Shown: piece by piece, positions 8,690-18,029 of the stretch
Layout of the letters: each line of letters starts with the position of its first letter
How positions within the stretch are numbered: position 1 is the stretch's first letter
NCBI GenBank assembly: GCA_015039465.1
Contig: MU130012.1
Coordinates: 200,336-228,276 of the forward strand
Source: Phlegmacium glaucopus
Lineage: Eukaryota; Basidiomycota; Agaricomycetes; Agaricales; Cortinariaceae
Direction of reading: 5' to 3'
Length of the DNA: 27,941 nucleotides
Position numbers and translations under genes: made by a program
The notes under the pieces: model-generated
What the model was told of the DNA's origin: nothing
The model's database searches: none
What the model saw: the letters and a program-made list of their open reading frames with translations, nothing else

Positions 8690-8870
8690 TTGAATTTTTT
8701 CACCAAATTTGAATGTTGGCATGGTGTGAAGATAGTACTGATTGGGAAGCAAATAACTCGATAATATTAATTAATTAATTAAATTTTGATCAGGCAGGCT
8801 ACAAATGATATGCACATGGCCCCATTGTCCTGTCCAGTGGTTTGAACACTGGGATTATCTGAAAACCAGC
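8690..8870 (-). repeat. Dispersed repeat D, copy 1
   Basis: On the minus strand: gtgttcaaaccac...gacag, then gcctgcctgatcaa, atttgcttcccaatcagtac and tcttcacacc. The same ordered motifs occur at 12125-12305 (+, palindrome partner) and, more diverged, at 17190-17370 (+). An attaattaattaatt tract lies inside. Confidence 0.65.
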
Positions 8871-9133
8871 CAGAAACATCATTTCTGGATGGTATTCGGG
8901 TAATATCCCAAACGCCCAGCCAGAAACATCATTTCTGGCTGGTTTTCGGGTGATATCCCAAACGCCCAGCCAGCAACGTCATTTCTGGCTGGTATTCGGG
9001 TAATATCCCAAGCGCCCAGCCAGAAACATCATTTCTGGCTGGGTGTTTGGGATATTACCCGAACGCCCAGCCAGAAACATCTTTTCTGGCTGGTATTCGG
9101 GTAATATCCTGAACACCCAGCCAGAACATCATT
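8850..9133. repeat. 50 bp hairpin satellite, block 3 (left arm)
   Basis: Same ccagccagaaa / tttctggctgg and gggtaatatcc units as at 5963-6915, opposite in majority orientation. Its inverted partner is 11862-12145. Confidence 0.85.
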
Positions 9134-9527
9134 TGTTACAAACTTCTTTTTCTTTTTCTTATCACCACCGAACACATGTCTGTTTCACATCCATGCTTTC
9201 CTACTTCTACTTTTCATACCCGTCTTACACATGTTTACCTCTTTCCTTTCGTCGTTTCATCTATTTATACTCACACAACATGTTTCACATGCAGACGCCT
9301 CACTATATGCACGACCTTCTCTATTAGTATAAATACCGTATTTACTCTCTTGTAACCTTAGCTAATTCTTGAGACTCTAACCTCGGTTACCTTGCTCTTG
9401 ACATTCTCAAACTCTTAAGACGCTGCCTCGAGACTCATCTCTTGGTAATCTTCTGAGCTCATTGAACGAACGAATGAACTCTTATACAACTGTTTACGAC
9501 AAGCTTCTGAGCCGTTCGAAGTTGTAA
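9134..9527 (+). promoter_or_regulatory. Second TATA/TC-rich promoter-like block (left arm)
   Basis: A TC-rich tract (9145-9260) is followed by tataaata (9328-9335) and a leader with ctctaacctcggttac. The arrangement is like 7770-8000, suggesting an embedded retroelement end or promoter. No credible gene follows. The inverted partner lies at 11468-11861. Confidence 0.35.
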
Positions 9528-9665
9528 CATCATTTCTGGCTGGTATTCGGGTGATATCCCGAGTGCCCACCCAGAAACATGTTTTCTGGGCCGGGTGATA
9601 TCCTGAATGCCCAGCCAGGACGTGTTTTCTGGCTGGTTCTCGGATAATATCCCGAGAATCAGCCA
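9528..9665. repeat. 50 bp hairpin satellite, block 4 (left arm)
   Basis: About 2.5 units of the same hairpin repeat, bounded by unrelated sequence. Its inverted partner is 11330-11467. Confidence 0.8.
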
Positions 9666-9820
9666 CAAATTGGTGATGAACCGATCCAGTCAGTACACTA
9701 GCTATACCTGATTCTCCTCCTGTCAACCGATCATTGTTGACTGCAGTGGTTTCAGGATTTTGAACAGATTTACGATGCTAAAGGGTAAAATAATGTAATG
9801 TTAACTTTGTTTTGTGATGC

Positions 9821-9850
9821 AAAAAAAAAAAAAAAAAAAAAAAAACTGCT
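9821..9850 (+). repeat. A25 tract plus ctgct, unique to the left arm
   Basis: In the right arm gtgatgc is followed directly by cgatgcaa. In the left arm 25 A residues and ctgct lie between them. This 30 bp difference sits next to the 3' end of the oxygenase frame and keeps that frame open, adding a run of Phe codons on the minus strand. Confidence 0.9.
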
Positions 9851-9858
9851 CGATGCAA

Positions 9859-11092
9859 CCATGTCCCACTCGGGAGACCGACTCGATTCAAGACGTTGTC
9901 CCGCATGTAGAATGAGATGGCTGCCCGATTGCCTTCGCAAGTGGCACCATGCCGGAAGATCTTCAACGACAGTGCAACTACTGTTCCAGGATTATATTTG
10001 AAGGTGTACCCAAAGGCTGGGACGCCAAATCGGCCGTTGTCATACTCACCCAATGCTAACATCAAGTCCATCCACTCTGCCCGTCCACCAGTATCACAGT
10101 GTAATGGGGTGACCCGATTGCTGATGACTGAGAGCGCAGAAAATGGCATATGCCAAATACCCAAAAGCTCCTGGAGCCTCTCTGGGTTATCGCACACTTC
10201 CGGGTCAGATTCTAACAGCTGTAGGGCCTGCACACCCAAGTCGAATAGTTCTGGTTGGACTATGCTGAGGATACCTCCCATCAATGCAAATAACGACCGG
10301 CTTTTTTTCAACCACTCGCAAGTCGGGTTCTCTTTCATAAGATCTAACGACACCTTCAGGAAGTGCTCGTTGGTCTGTTGTACTAATTAGATTTATGCAG
10401 ACATGCGATAAGCGCCTAAATACCTCATGTCCTTGCTCAAACCACGCAGGGGAAATATTCAAGGTCCCACATTTCAAACCCCCTTCAACCGACTGAAAAT
10501 ACTCCGGGGAGGTTCACCAGTTATTTGACTGCTTCGGGTCCAACTTCAATGCCCGATCTAACATGTTGAGGTCGGCAAACATTGATTCCTGTCTTCATAT
10601 CAGTGTGTCCATCCTCAAATGTACAAGTTTTCGACAGTACCTGGCGTTCAGGTCGCAAAATATTCGGCAGGTACCAGACCAACATCCGGCCGTGACGATC
10701 GGTGATGGTGCATGGTCTGATCTCAAGGTAGTTGGATTTCAACAGCTCAAACCCTTTTCACATTATGTCTTCTCAATTGCTGGTGGTCCCCAGGTATTAG
10801 ACCCCACAATGATCTGCATATCGCCTGACATCCCACTCGGTTGAAACTAATTAAAATCAATCAAGTGCATTCCTGTAACGGTCAATAAAGCACCTTGGTT
10901 GTGGAAGGCACGTGCGATGACATCCAATGCCAGATCAACCTCCAACGCAAATTCCACTGACCAGCCAGGTGGGTGTTCTATCTCAACATTAGGGCCTTGC
11001 AAATCTAGGGTGCTAACTAATACACTGGGAAACTTTCTCTTCATGTAGGCAGCAACGATGCAGGCGTCTTGCAAAACGGCGAGATTTGACAT
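9859..11092 (-). CDS. TET/JBP-like 2-oxoglutarate/Fe(II) dioxygenase
   Basis: Putative DNA-base oxygenase of the TET/JBP family expanded in mushrooms; members oxidise 5-methylpyrimidines. The clearest exon (10374 down to about 9859) contains VISNRVTPLHCDTGG, GYTFKYNPGTVVAL, FRHG and NRAAISFYMRDNV. These give the Fe-binding H-x-D (HCD, 10093-10101), distal His (near 9950) and the 2OG-binding Arg. Relatives usually have HRD; the C is one CpG transition away but is not a metal ligand. An upstream exon (about 10580-10424) encodes CGTLNISPAWFEQGHE, joined through a 49 bp intron at 10375-10423. Further upstream are RHGRMLVWYLPNILRPERQ (about 10690-10640) and a 5' exon starting MSNLAVLQD at 11092, ending GALLTVTGMHLIDFN. 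The joins between these 5' parts are uncertain and may hide damage. The gene fills the loop of the giant inverted repeat. Confidence 0.72.
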
Positions 11093-11329
11093 GGTGGTGA
11101 GTGGTCAAGGATGGAATCTCGTACCATAAAAGGAAGACTGCCCATTGTATTCGGCAAGTCAAGTTATTGCATCGGCATCACAAAACAAAGTTAACATTAC
11201 ATTATTTTACCCTTTAGCATCGTAAATCTGTTCAAAATCCTGAAACCACTGCAGTCAACAATGATCGGTTGACAGGAGGAGAATCAGGTATAGCTAGTGT
11301 ACTGACTGGATCGGTTCATCACCAATTTG

Positions 11330-11467
11330 TGGCTGATTCTCGGGATATTATCCGAGAACCAGCCAGAAAACACGTCCTGGCTGGGCATTCAGGATATCAC
11401 CCGGCCCAGAAAACATGTTTCTGGGTGGGCACTCGGGATATCACCCGAATACCAGCCAGAAATGATG
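11330..11467. repeat. 50 bp hairpin satellite, block 5 (right arm)
   Basis: Inverted partner of 9528-9665, with identical units. Confidence 0.8.
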
Positions 11468-11861
11468 TTACAACTTCGAACGGCTCAGAAGCTTGTCGTA
11501 AACAGTTGTATAAGAGTTCATTCGTTCGTTCAATGAGCTCAGAAGATTACCAAGAGATGAGTCTCGAGGCAGCGTCTTAAGAGTTTGAGAATGTCAAGAG
11601 CAAGGTAACCGAGGTTAGAGTCTCAAGAATTAGCTAAGGTTACAAGAGAGTAAATACGGTATTTATACTAATAGAGAAGGTCGTGCATATAGTGAGGCGT
11701 CTGCATGTGAAACATGTTGTGTGAGTATAAATAGATGAAACGACGAAAGGAAAGAGGTAAACATGTGTAAGACGGGTATGAAAAGTAGAAGTAGGAAAGC
11801 ATGGATGTGAAACAGACATGTGTTCGGTGGTGATAAGAAAAAGAAAAAGAAGTTTGTAACA

Positions 11862-12145
11862 AATGATGTTCTGGCTGGGTGTTCAGGATATTACCCGAAT
11901 ACCAGCCAGAAAAGATGTTTCTGGCTGGGCGTTCGGGTAATATCCCAAACACCCAGCCAGAAATGATGTTTCTGGCTGGGCGCTTGGGATATTACCCGAA
12001 TACCAGCCAGAAATGACGTTGCTGGCTGGGCGTTTGGGATATCACCCGAAAACCAGCCAGAAATGATGTTTCTGGCTGGGCGTTTGGGATATTACCCGAA
12101 TACCATCCAGAAATGATGTTTCTGGCTGGTTTTCAGATAATCCCA
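11862..12145. repeat. 50 bp hairpin satellite, block 6 (right arm)
   Basis: Inverted partner of 8850-9133, with identical units. Confidence 0.85.
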
Positions 12146-12305
12146 GTGTTCAAACCACTGGACAGGACAATGGGGCCATGTGCATATCATTTGTAGCCTG
12201 CCTGATCAAAATTTAATTAATTAATTAATATTATCGAGTTATTTGCTTCCCAATCAGTACTATCTTCACACCATGCCAACATTCAAATTTGGTGAAAAAA
12301 TTCAA
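12125..12305 (+). repeat. Dispersed repeat D, copy 2
   Basis: Plus-strand partner of 8690-8870, identical within the palindrome. It contains ttcaaaccactggacag, gcctgcctgatcaa and atcttcacacc. Confidence 0.65.
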
Positions 12306-14024
12306 TATCGGGTGCAGCCAAATCAGCCATGGAAACAAGGCGCTTACATTGCACCCCACATTAAGAAAATGTGGGAGCGAAAACACGTCACTGTGAGAAT
12401 ACTCTCTTTTTGCCAAATCTTCACTAATTGATATCTGGTCTTTTTACAAGGTCAATGGGAGGTCTAAGGTATTTCTTTGTCTTCTCATTTGTTCTACACA
12501 TTCCAAAACCATCCCTGCAGATGGTATGGGTCAAAAATGAAGTAAGCTCATTTCCTAGCTGATAATAGTGGATTGCCCAACATTTTTTTATGAAGAGATA
12601 CATTGTAGATAAGATTGAGTACGGGGTGGAGAAGGAGAGACTCGTAGTTCCGCTAAACTGCATTAAACGGCGTTAAAAGTAGTTTACAGTCTGTATTGTG
12701 GTTGAAAATACCTGGCGTTATAAATCGTTGTTTGTGTTGTTATAAAACACCAACCAGAGAGCAATGGACTAGTCTTTAAGTCAAAAGCCTCCCTGTTGTT
12801 CGTTTAGGGAAGGTGTAACCTTGACTTGTATCACACAGAGGTAGGGAGCAAGAGTAGAGGTGAGGAGGATGAGGAAGAATGAGGAAGAGTCTTCAGTAAG
12901 ACTATAGCAGTTGACAGTGGGTTGACAGTAAAGGACTGAAAAAGCGAACTTGAGGGAGGAATTCACTGGAATTCCACTGAGATGATGAAAGTGGGGGGTA
13001 AGAATGAATTGAACTGAACTACCTATCCTGGTACAAAAGAGCAGTATTTATACCCTAAGGATGAGGCTATGTAAAACAATAAAAAGAAACAAAGTACGCG
13101 CTGTCAAAGGAAGAAAGATAAAGAGAGGACAGCTGCGAGAAGAAAAGAACAATGGAAAAGAAGAAGGAACAATAAAAAAATCTGTAAAGTGTCAAAGTGC
13201 GAGAGAAAAGAAAAGAAGGCAGTGTACATAGTCCAATAGCAAAAATATATCAACTCCATAGGCGTGTGGTCATGTCAAAAATGTGAAAGGTCCTGAGTCA
13301 ACACTTGAAAGGCGCAGCCTTGTTCCCGAGAAAATACTACTTGCCCATGATCCCATGTCGCGCAGCCTTGATAACACTTGACACACTGCGAGAATAATCC
13401 TCTGCTGCTGATTCATCTGCAACTCCTGCTTAGTCATGATCCTCCTGGACTTCCTAAAGTGTCATAAAGAGGGTGGGAAGGCTTCAGGTACCGCTGTGAA
13501 TGATGGTTTTGGCAGTGAATGATAAGATAAGAGGTAGATGAGTGAGGATAGGGGACTGAGTGAGATCCAGGAGCGAGGTATGGCAAGATAGATAGCTGAG
13601 GGGAAGACTTGTGGGTCCATAGCCACAACAACAATGACAAAGCCTTTGACATAATGGGAGATGTAGCTGATGCGTCCATAAACGGGCCGTTCTTGAAATG
13701 ATGGGCCATAGATGCGATCAAATGCGAGCCGATGACCGATGCGAATAGTAGATTGATCACTTTGTTGAATCGCTAGCCAAGGAACGAATGGATGGTAGAT
13801 GTTAAGGAGCATGTCAATGGTGTAAATGATGGATAGCATAGTGGAAGACATTGAGGATATGATGAGCGATGAGGAGGTTATCGTTGAATGAATGGTTTTG
13901 TTGACCAGGAACGCGATTCAGGGCCACTTCCAAAATAGGTAAGCAAATTCAAAGTCCGCTTATTTTCATGATGGCGACTTTTAAGCTTTGTTCTCATGCT
14001 ACCAATCAGTATTGGTGTGCGACA

Positions 14025-14160
14025 CCGGGCTGTTTCAAAAGCTGGTTTGAGTTGGGTGTTGAGAGAAGTGAAAGCCTACCCAGAATCTGCTGCTTGTAAT
14101 TCTAATTCTAAACAATATAAATAAAATAATATAGACAATATAAGACAAGACTCAAGAAAG
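14025..14160. other. AT-rich flank of the palindrome
   Basis: Nothing recognisable. An AT-rich stretch (14100-14150) and no duplication of the sequence left of 6972. Confidence 0.3.
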
Positions 14161-14186
14161 AATTGACCACTAGCAAGAACTACAAT

Positions 14187-14420
14187 TTACAGGTCCCAGC
14201 TGCCCAACCATCTTTCGAGGTTACCCTGAACATGCTCGAGGGATTCACCAGCATTCCACGCCTGTTCCTCGAGGTATTCCACATGTTCAAGGTGTTCCTC
14301 CCCAGCTTTGAGAGCAAGTTCATACCCAATATGGTATGGAAGGCGGGAACCATTGTCCGGCTGGATTGCAGTATGCGCATTTTGCATTTCCGCAAGGGTC
14401 GGCTTTAGAGGAACCTAATC
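14187..14420 (-). pseudogene. Possible coiled-coil protein fragment
   Basis: The minus-strand frame (to the stop at 14187) reads LPYHIGYELALKAGEEHLEH, then VEYLEEQAWNAGESLEHV and ERWLGSWDL: Glu/Leu-rich, with heptad-like spacing. The composition looks protein-like, unlike the two other frames covering it. I do not recognise a family, and no start context or upstream exon is clear. It is probably a remnant of a gene truncated by the palindrome or surrounding repeats. Confidence 0.3.
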
Positions 14421-14439
14421 AATCTTGGACAGACTGTTA

Positions 14440-14855
14440 GGGGACACCCGACTTTAACCCAAACCTCAACTCTAGAATCATACACCCCACCTTTCCGACG
14501 ACCTCCGACCTTCCGTCCAACTCCGCTTCCGTCACCGGTTGACTCCGGAATCCCGTAGTTCCGCTCCGACTCCGGTCCTCTGATTCACTCCGTCTTTTAT
14601 TCCTATTTTTCATATCACACCACTTCTTATTTAATTAATTAATTATTATCGTATCATTCCTGTATTTATTTTATATCTCCGTTATGTCCATATTAGTACT
14701 TAAACACCCCCAGCCTAGCAGGGATCCCCATCCTTTCCTCTTTGGATCCCCTGCTAGGTAAGTCACTTGTAGATATCTTTTCTGAAATATTATTAACTTT
14801 GGATCCCCTGCTAGCTTGACTAAGTCGGCGTTGCAGTTGCCCTAACAAGGTTGAG
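14440..14855. repeat. tccgac-rich tract and ggatcccctgctag repeats
   Basis: 14497-14580 is a run of tccgac/ttccg repeats, a motif also seen inverted at 27130 (gagtcggagt). An AT-rich segment with attaattaattatt follows. At 14713-14757 cctagcagggatcc and ggatcccctgctagg form an almost perfect inverted repeat (one G missing), and a third copy of ggatcccctgctag lies at 14800. No gene is evident. Confidence 0.55.
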
Positions 14856-15095
14856 GCCAAGTCTGGAAATGCTGGCAATATTGGTGACATCGGGGCCGAG
14901 TCTGGAAATGCTGGAAACAATGGTGACATCGGGGCCGAGTCTGGAAATGCTGGAAACAATGGTGACATCGGGGCCGAGTCTGGAAATGCTGGCAACATTG
15001 GTGAAATTGGGGCCGAGTCAGGGAATGCTGGCAACAATGGCGAAGTTGGGGCCGAGTCGGGGAATGCTGGTAGGGCTGGTGACATTGGGCCGAGT
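14856..15095. repeat. 39 bp minisatellite, ~6 copies
   Basis: Unit: gtctggaaatgctgg-(a/c)aacaatggtgacatcggggccga, 39 bp, about six copies with growing divergence to the right. Since 39 is a multiple of 3, frames stay open on both strands; the minus strand would encode 13-residue repeats of the SAPMSPLFPAFPD type. No start, domain or neighbour supports a real protein, so I call it a minisatellite. Its minus-strand frame (14693-15112) remains formally open. Confidence 0.85.
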
Positions 15096-15112
15096 AGGGG
15101 AATGATGGCCAA

Positions 15113-15391
15113 AAAGTCTGGCCTGAGTGGTCAGGGCCATCATTACCTGAGAGCATTCTGTTGGCTTTTTTTCTGTCAGGCAAAGTCTGGCTGGATGATC
15201 AGAGACTGGACAACTTTGTTGGGAACAGATAGAATAAAATAATGAAATTTACCTCTTAAGTGTTGTGGTATTGTGTACCGCCAGGCACTTGACTAATAGT
15301 GAGATAGGATGGTGGTTTGTTTTAAGGAAAGAAAAAATCCCTAGTGGCGTTTATCAGGTCCTGTGACCGTGATTCTAACTTTTAAGCTTAA
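15113..15391. promoter_or_regulatory. Upstream region of the Zn-cluster gene
   Basis: Intergenic. No clear TATA box. A ccaccaccacc-rich segment lies at 15422-15436, just upstream of the preferred ATG at 15470. Confidence 0.25.
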
Positions 15392-15469
15392 TTGATGTGT
15401 TCCAAATCTTTTTATCTTCAACCACCACCACCACCACCGCTACAACACCACTACACCCATCGCACGCGA

Positions 15470-16891
15470 ATGGCTTCCACATCCACTCAACCCTCTGGGA
15501 ACTCAAAATCAGCCCAAACCCATGACTCCCTCGTTCTAAGCTGGGGAAAGAGGCTGTGGACAGCCATCGCCAAAGAGTCCACCTACGCCCTGGGTCATGA
15601 CCAATTTTTCAAAGAGTTTGACAGTCTACGTGACGTGGCTCAGGCCAACAAGAGCACTAAGATAACTCTGCTCAACCATGTCGCCCCGATCTACAATCAT
15701 ACCGCATCACAGGGCTACCAGCCCCATATCCATTACAAGCCACTCAAGGAGGCCGTTTTCAACTTCTGCAATAAGATGCCCGTCGCCGAATGGATTGGCC
15801 CACCTGACCAGCACAGTCAGTCACCTTCTCCTACTTTGGCTGCCCTACCCAAGGCATTGCCGTTGCCCAAGCCACCACCACCCCGACCCAAAATCGACTC
15901 ACCCAAGTTTGCCTGTATGGTCGCAAGCAATTCAGGGCCGTTGAAGAAGGGCAAGGCAAAGGCCCAAATTTCGGCCGAGTTTGTCCATTCTTACCTGGAC
16001 AAGTCGGAAATCGAAGTGACGAAAGACCCCGAACCACAAATTATTCATTTGAAGCCCCTGCCCTCCACTCTTGGGATGGATCAGTGTCCCACCCCGTGTT
16101 TGTTGTGTGAGCAGAGGGGTCATCTGTGTCACAGCAACCCGAAAGCCACCAGCACTCAGGCTGCCTGTTTCGAGTGCAGCCACTGGAAGCTCAAGTGCTC
16201 CCTTGCACCTCCCCATGGGAAGAAGAAGGCTGAAACCCCAGCTCAGCCAAATGGCAACATCGAGGAAGTTCCACAGGAGACACCCAAGAAGCCATCCAAA
16301 TCCAAAAACAAAGGGCATGCACGCAGGAAGCCAACTCAGATTCCAGCTGGCCAGCCTGGCCAATACGGTGGTAAGTTATTTGTACTGCTTTTGCTAATAT
16401 ATTCACTCATTCATTCTTTCTCTCTAGCCGCAACCTTGGCCCCCAAAATCCTCAAGAAGTTAGAGGACTATGAGTCGGGCAGGTGTCAACAGCTGGAGAA
16501 GATTGAAGAGCTGTCTCAAGCCATTGCCCGACTCACAGAAGAGAACAAATCCACCCGTGCGTGGTTCGAAAGCCAACTTAAGTTGCTCTGGGACCATACC
16601 AGTAAGCACAATAAGACTGTCAGAGCCGGTATGAGGAAGGTCAGAGAGCAGGCTGGAGACATGTCCCAACAAGCTGAGAAGCCTGCTACAATTTCCTCAA
16701 TGCCAGCGACGACCCCAACTCCCCAAACACCAGTGATTGCAAGCCCGGTCAGAACGGCAATTGCTGGTCCAACCGACATTCCAATGGGTGAGGAAGGGAC
16801 CGTTGGAACTCCCAAGCTCAAAAAGTGGCCTGGACCGGAATCAGGACTTCAGGGTGACATCAAGAAGTGCCGCAAACTCAGGGGAATTTAG
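15470..16891 (+). CDS. Zn2Cys6-patterned cysteine-cluster and coiled-coil protein
   Basis: Two-exon gene. The start at 15470 (MASTSTQPSGN) is preferred over the in-frame ATG at 15392, which would add a Pro/His-rich stretch. The intron 16371-16427 (gtaagt...ctctag, 57 bp, internal gctaat branch) is a multiple of 3, so the frame reads through it. Splicing it joins QYGG to ATLAPK and removes an odd hydrophobic LFVLLLLIYSL insert. Residues ~210-243 contain C-x2-C-x6-C-x12-C-x2-C-x6-C, exactly the spacing of fungal Zn2Cys6 clusters but mid-protein. Lys-rich linkers and a coiled coil (LKKLEDYESGRCQQLEKIEE...) follow. The Pro/Lys-rich segments look disordered. It may bind nucleic acid. I do not recognise the family; it could be a mobile-element accessory protein. 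Confidence 0.7.
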   Translation: MASTSTQPSGNSKSAQTHDSLVLSWGKRLWTAIAKESTYALGHDQFFKEFDSLRDVAQANKSTKITLLNHVAPIYNHTASQGYQPHIHYKPLKEAVFNFCNKMPVAEWIGPPDQHSQSPSPTLAALPKALPLPKPPPPRPKIDSPKFACMVASNSGPLKKGKAKAQISAEFVHSYLDKSEIEVTKDPEPQIIHLKPLPSTLGMDQCPTPCLLCEQRGHLCHSNPKATSTQAACFECSHWKLKCSLAPPHGKKKAETPAQPNGNIEEVPQETPKKPSKSKNKGHARRKPTQIPAGQPGQYGGKLFVLLLLIYSLIHSFSLAATLAPKILKKLEDYESGRCQQLEKIEELSQAIARLTEENKSTRAWFESQLKLLWDHTSKHNKTVRAGMRKVREQAGDMSQQAEKPATISSMPATTPTPQTPVIASPVRTAIAGPTDIPMGEEGTVGTPKLKKWPGPESGLQGDIKKCRKLRGI

Positions 16892-17060
16892 AGTTGGGTG
16901 GACTTTCTGGGCTCTTTCTTCATCCTTTTTATGTACATATATCTACCATCCATCGCATCGCATCTTGGCGGATGGGCCACCCGCTATTGTGGCCCCATTG
17001 TTTTGTTATCCGGGTCACTCAACAGTGGCCCATAATATATCCTTTTGGGCAACCTTGCCC
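16892..17060. other. 3' region of the Zn-cluster gene
   Basis: Non-coding. Contains tggccc/gggcca motifs (tgggccaccc at 16973, tggcccata at 17024) that form weak inverted pairs. No AATAAA polyadenylation signal is obvious. Confidence 0.3.
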
Positions 17061-17069
17061 CTAGTCTGA

Positions 17070-17172
17070 AATTTTCATGCAGCAAAACCTGGATTCGACC
17101 CGAAGTAAAAACCAAAACAGCTTCAGGCTTGCCACTGAGGATTGGACCCGTGTTGAGTACTAGGCCACCCAA
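17070..17172 (-). repeat. Possible tRNA-derived SINE head
   Basis: On the minus strand tggcctagtact resembles a Pol III A box and, about 65 nt downstream, gggtcgaatcc resembles a B box (ggttcgaatcc). I cannot fold a full cloverleaf, so this is not a tRNA gene. It may be a SINE or a tRNA pseudogene. Confidence 0.3.
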
Positions 17173-17189
17173 TCAATGTTTATTCAATT

Positions 17190-17370
17190 AATTCTTATTT
17201 GCTTACCGATCGGTACTTGGCATTTTTGTCTTCACACCATGCATGCCGGTGTTCAAACCACCCGACAGTAGGATTGGGATTGGGCCTATGTGGACATTCT
17301 CTTGAGCACTGCCTGATCAATGTTGGGTCAATTATTTGCTTACCGATCAGTACTTGTCTTCACACCTAGG
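17190..17370 (+). repeat. Dispersed repeat D, copy 3
   Basis: Diverged copy of the repeat in both palindrome arms: gtgttcaaaccacccgacag, then gcctgatcaa, atttgcttaccgatcagtac and tcttcacacc. The motif gcttaccgatc(g/a)gtacttg with tcttcacacc occurs twice here (17201 and 17337), about 136 bp apart. Confidence 0.65.
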
Positions 17371-17660
17371 AGGAAAATTGGTGTACCAACTGGATCAGAT
17401 TCGTGTCCGTTTATATTGTGTTCACAATTCCATTGAAGGTTGCTCATTGCAACCGATCAGGCCCGACCAAGACTTGTCGAAACTTCTATTTATTTTTAGT
17501 AGTGGGCCAACGATTATATACACGAACCAATCAGGCCCGACCAGGACCTTATATCCAGACTGCTGGTCATATTCTCCACGTTCCCGACTCTCAACCAAGA
17601 GCCAGGTTGATGCCAATGACACAGACTGCAAGGCTAAGTTGAGATTAGACATGGAATAGC
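17371..17660 (+). repeat. Short direct repeats, no gene
   Basis: (a)ccgatcaggcccgaccaagac at 17453 and (a)ccaatcaggcccgaccaggac at 17527 are near-identical direct repeats 74 bp apart. The 107-codon frame over this stretch has no recognisable feature. Confidence 0.4.
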
Positions 17661-17724
17661 CTTAAATTGGAAAATAGGTTGGACCGGCCGGTGTGGATGA
17701 CTGACAAGTCCAGCCAAGTTCATG

Positions 17725-18025
17725 CACAAAACACCCTCAAAACCCACAAAATAGCTCCCCATGATCCATTCACATACTTCGACCCCCTTGGTCTCCTGTC
17801 AGCATATATTAAACCATATTCTCTACAATATAACGTGCTTCTCCAACCAGGGATGCCTATCGAATCAGACACCCAAAGTTCAACAAAGGTGTATATGTCA
17901 ATGTACATAAATACCTTCAAAACCAACAAAATAGCTCCCTGTGACCCATTCACATACCTCTACCCCTCGGTCTCCTATCAGCATATATTAAGGCATATTC
18001 TCTTCAATATAATGTTCTTCCCAGC
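17725..18025 (+). repeat. Diverged tandem duplication (~185 bp period)
   Basis: ccctcaaaacccacaaaatagctcccc...cattcacatac...ggtctcctgtcagcatatatta at 17731-17815 recurs at 17911-17990 with about 10-15% differences. Both copies continue into catattctct(a/t)caatataa. The open frame 17667-18068 spans both and is probably incidental. Confidence 0.6.
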
Positions 18026-18029
18026 CGTA

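Larger units (their letters stand above)
6972..9858. repeat. Giant inverted repeat, left arm (2.89 kb)
   Basis: Reverse complement of 11167-14024. The outer end is tgtcgcgcaccaatactgat, followed by a small hairpin ACCAAT-actg-ATTGGT. I checked alignment along the whole arm. The outer ~0.55 kb shows several substitutions and one 1 bp indel (near 7500), and the inner ~2.3 kb appears identical to the other arm. The left arm also has a 30 bp insertion (A25 plus ctgct) at 9821-9850. No target duplication is evident outside the arms. The arms contain the promoter-like blocks and hairpin satellites listed separately. It may be a long-TIR transposon or an inverted segmental duplication. Confidence 0.95.
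11167..14024. repeat. Giant inverted repeat, right arm (2.86 kb)
   Basis: Reverse complement of the left arm 6972-9858; coordinates sum to about 20995-20996 throughout, so there is essentially one 1 bp indel besides the A25 insertion. It lacks independent genes: every open frame here is the reverse-strand twin of one in the left arm. It ends attggtgtgcgaca at 14024. Confidence 0.95.

Noticed and set aside
9415..9726. 103-codon protein present in both palindrome arms
   Set aside because: Its identity in both arms follows from the palindrome, and most of it is hairpin satellite.
6972..14024. KDZ transposon with its transposase
   Set aside because: KDZ association is known for mushroom TET/JBP genes, but no transposase or its cysteine clusters could be found in the arms or loop.
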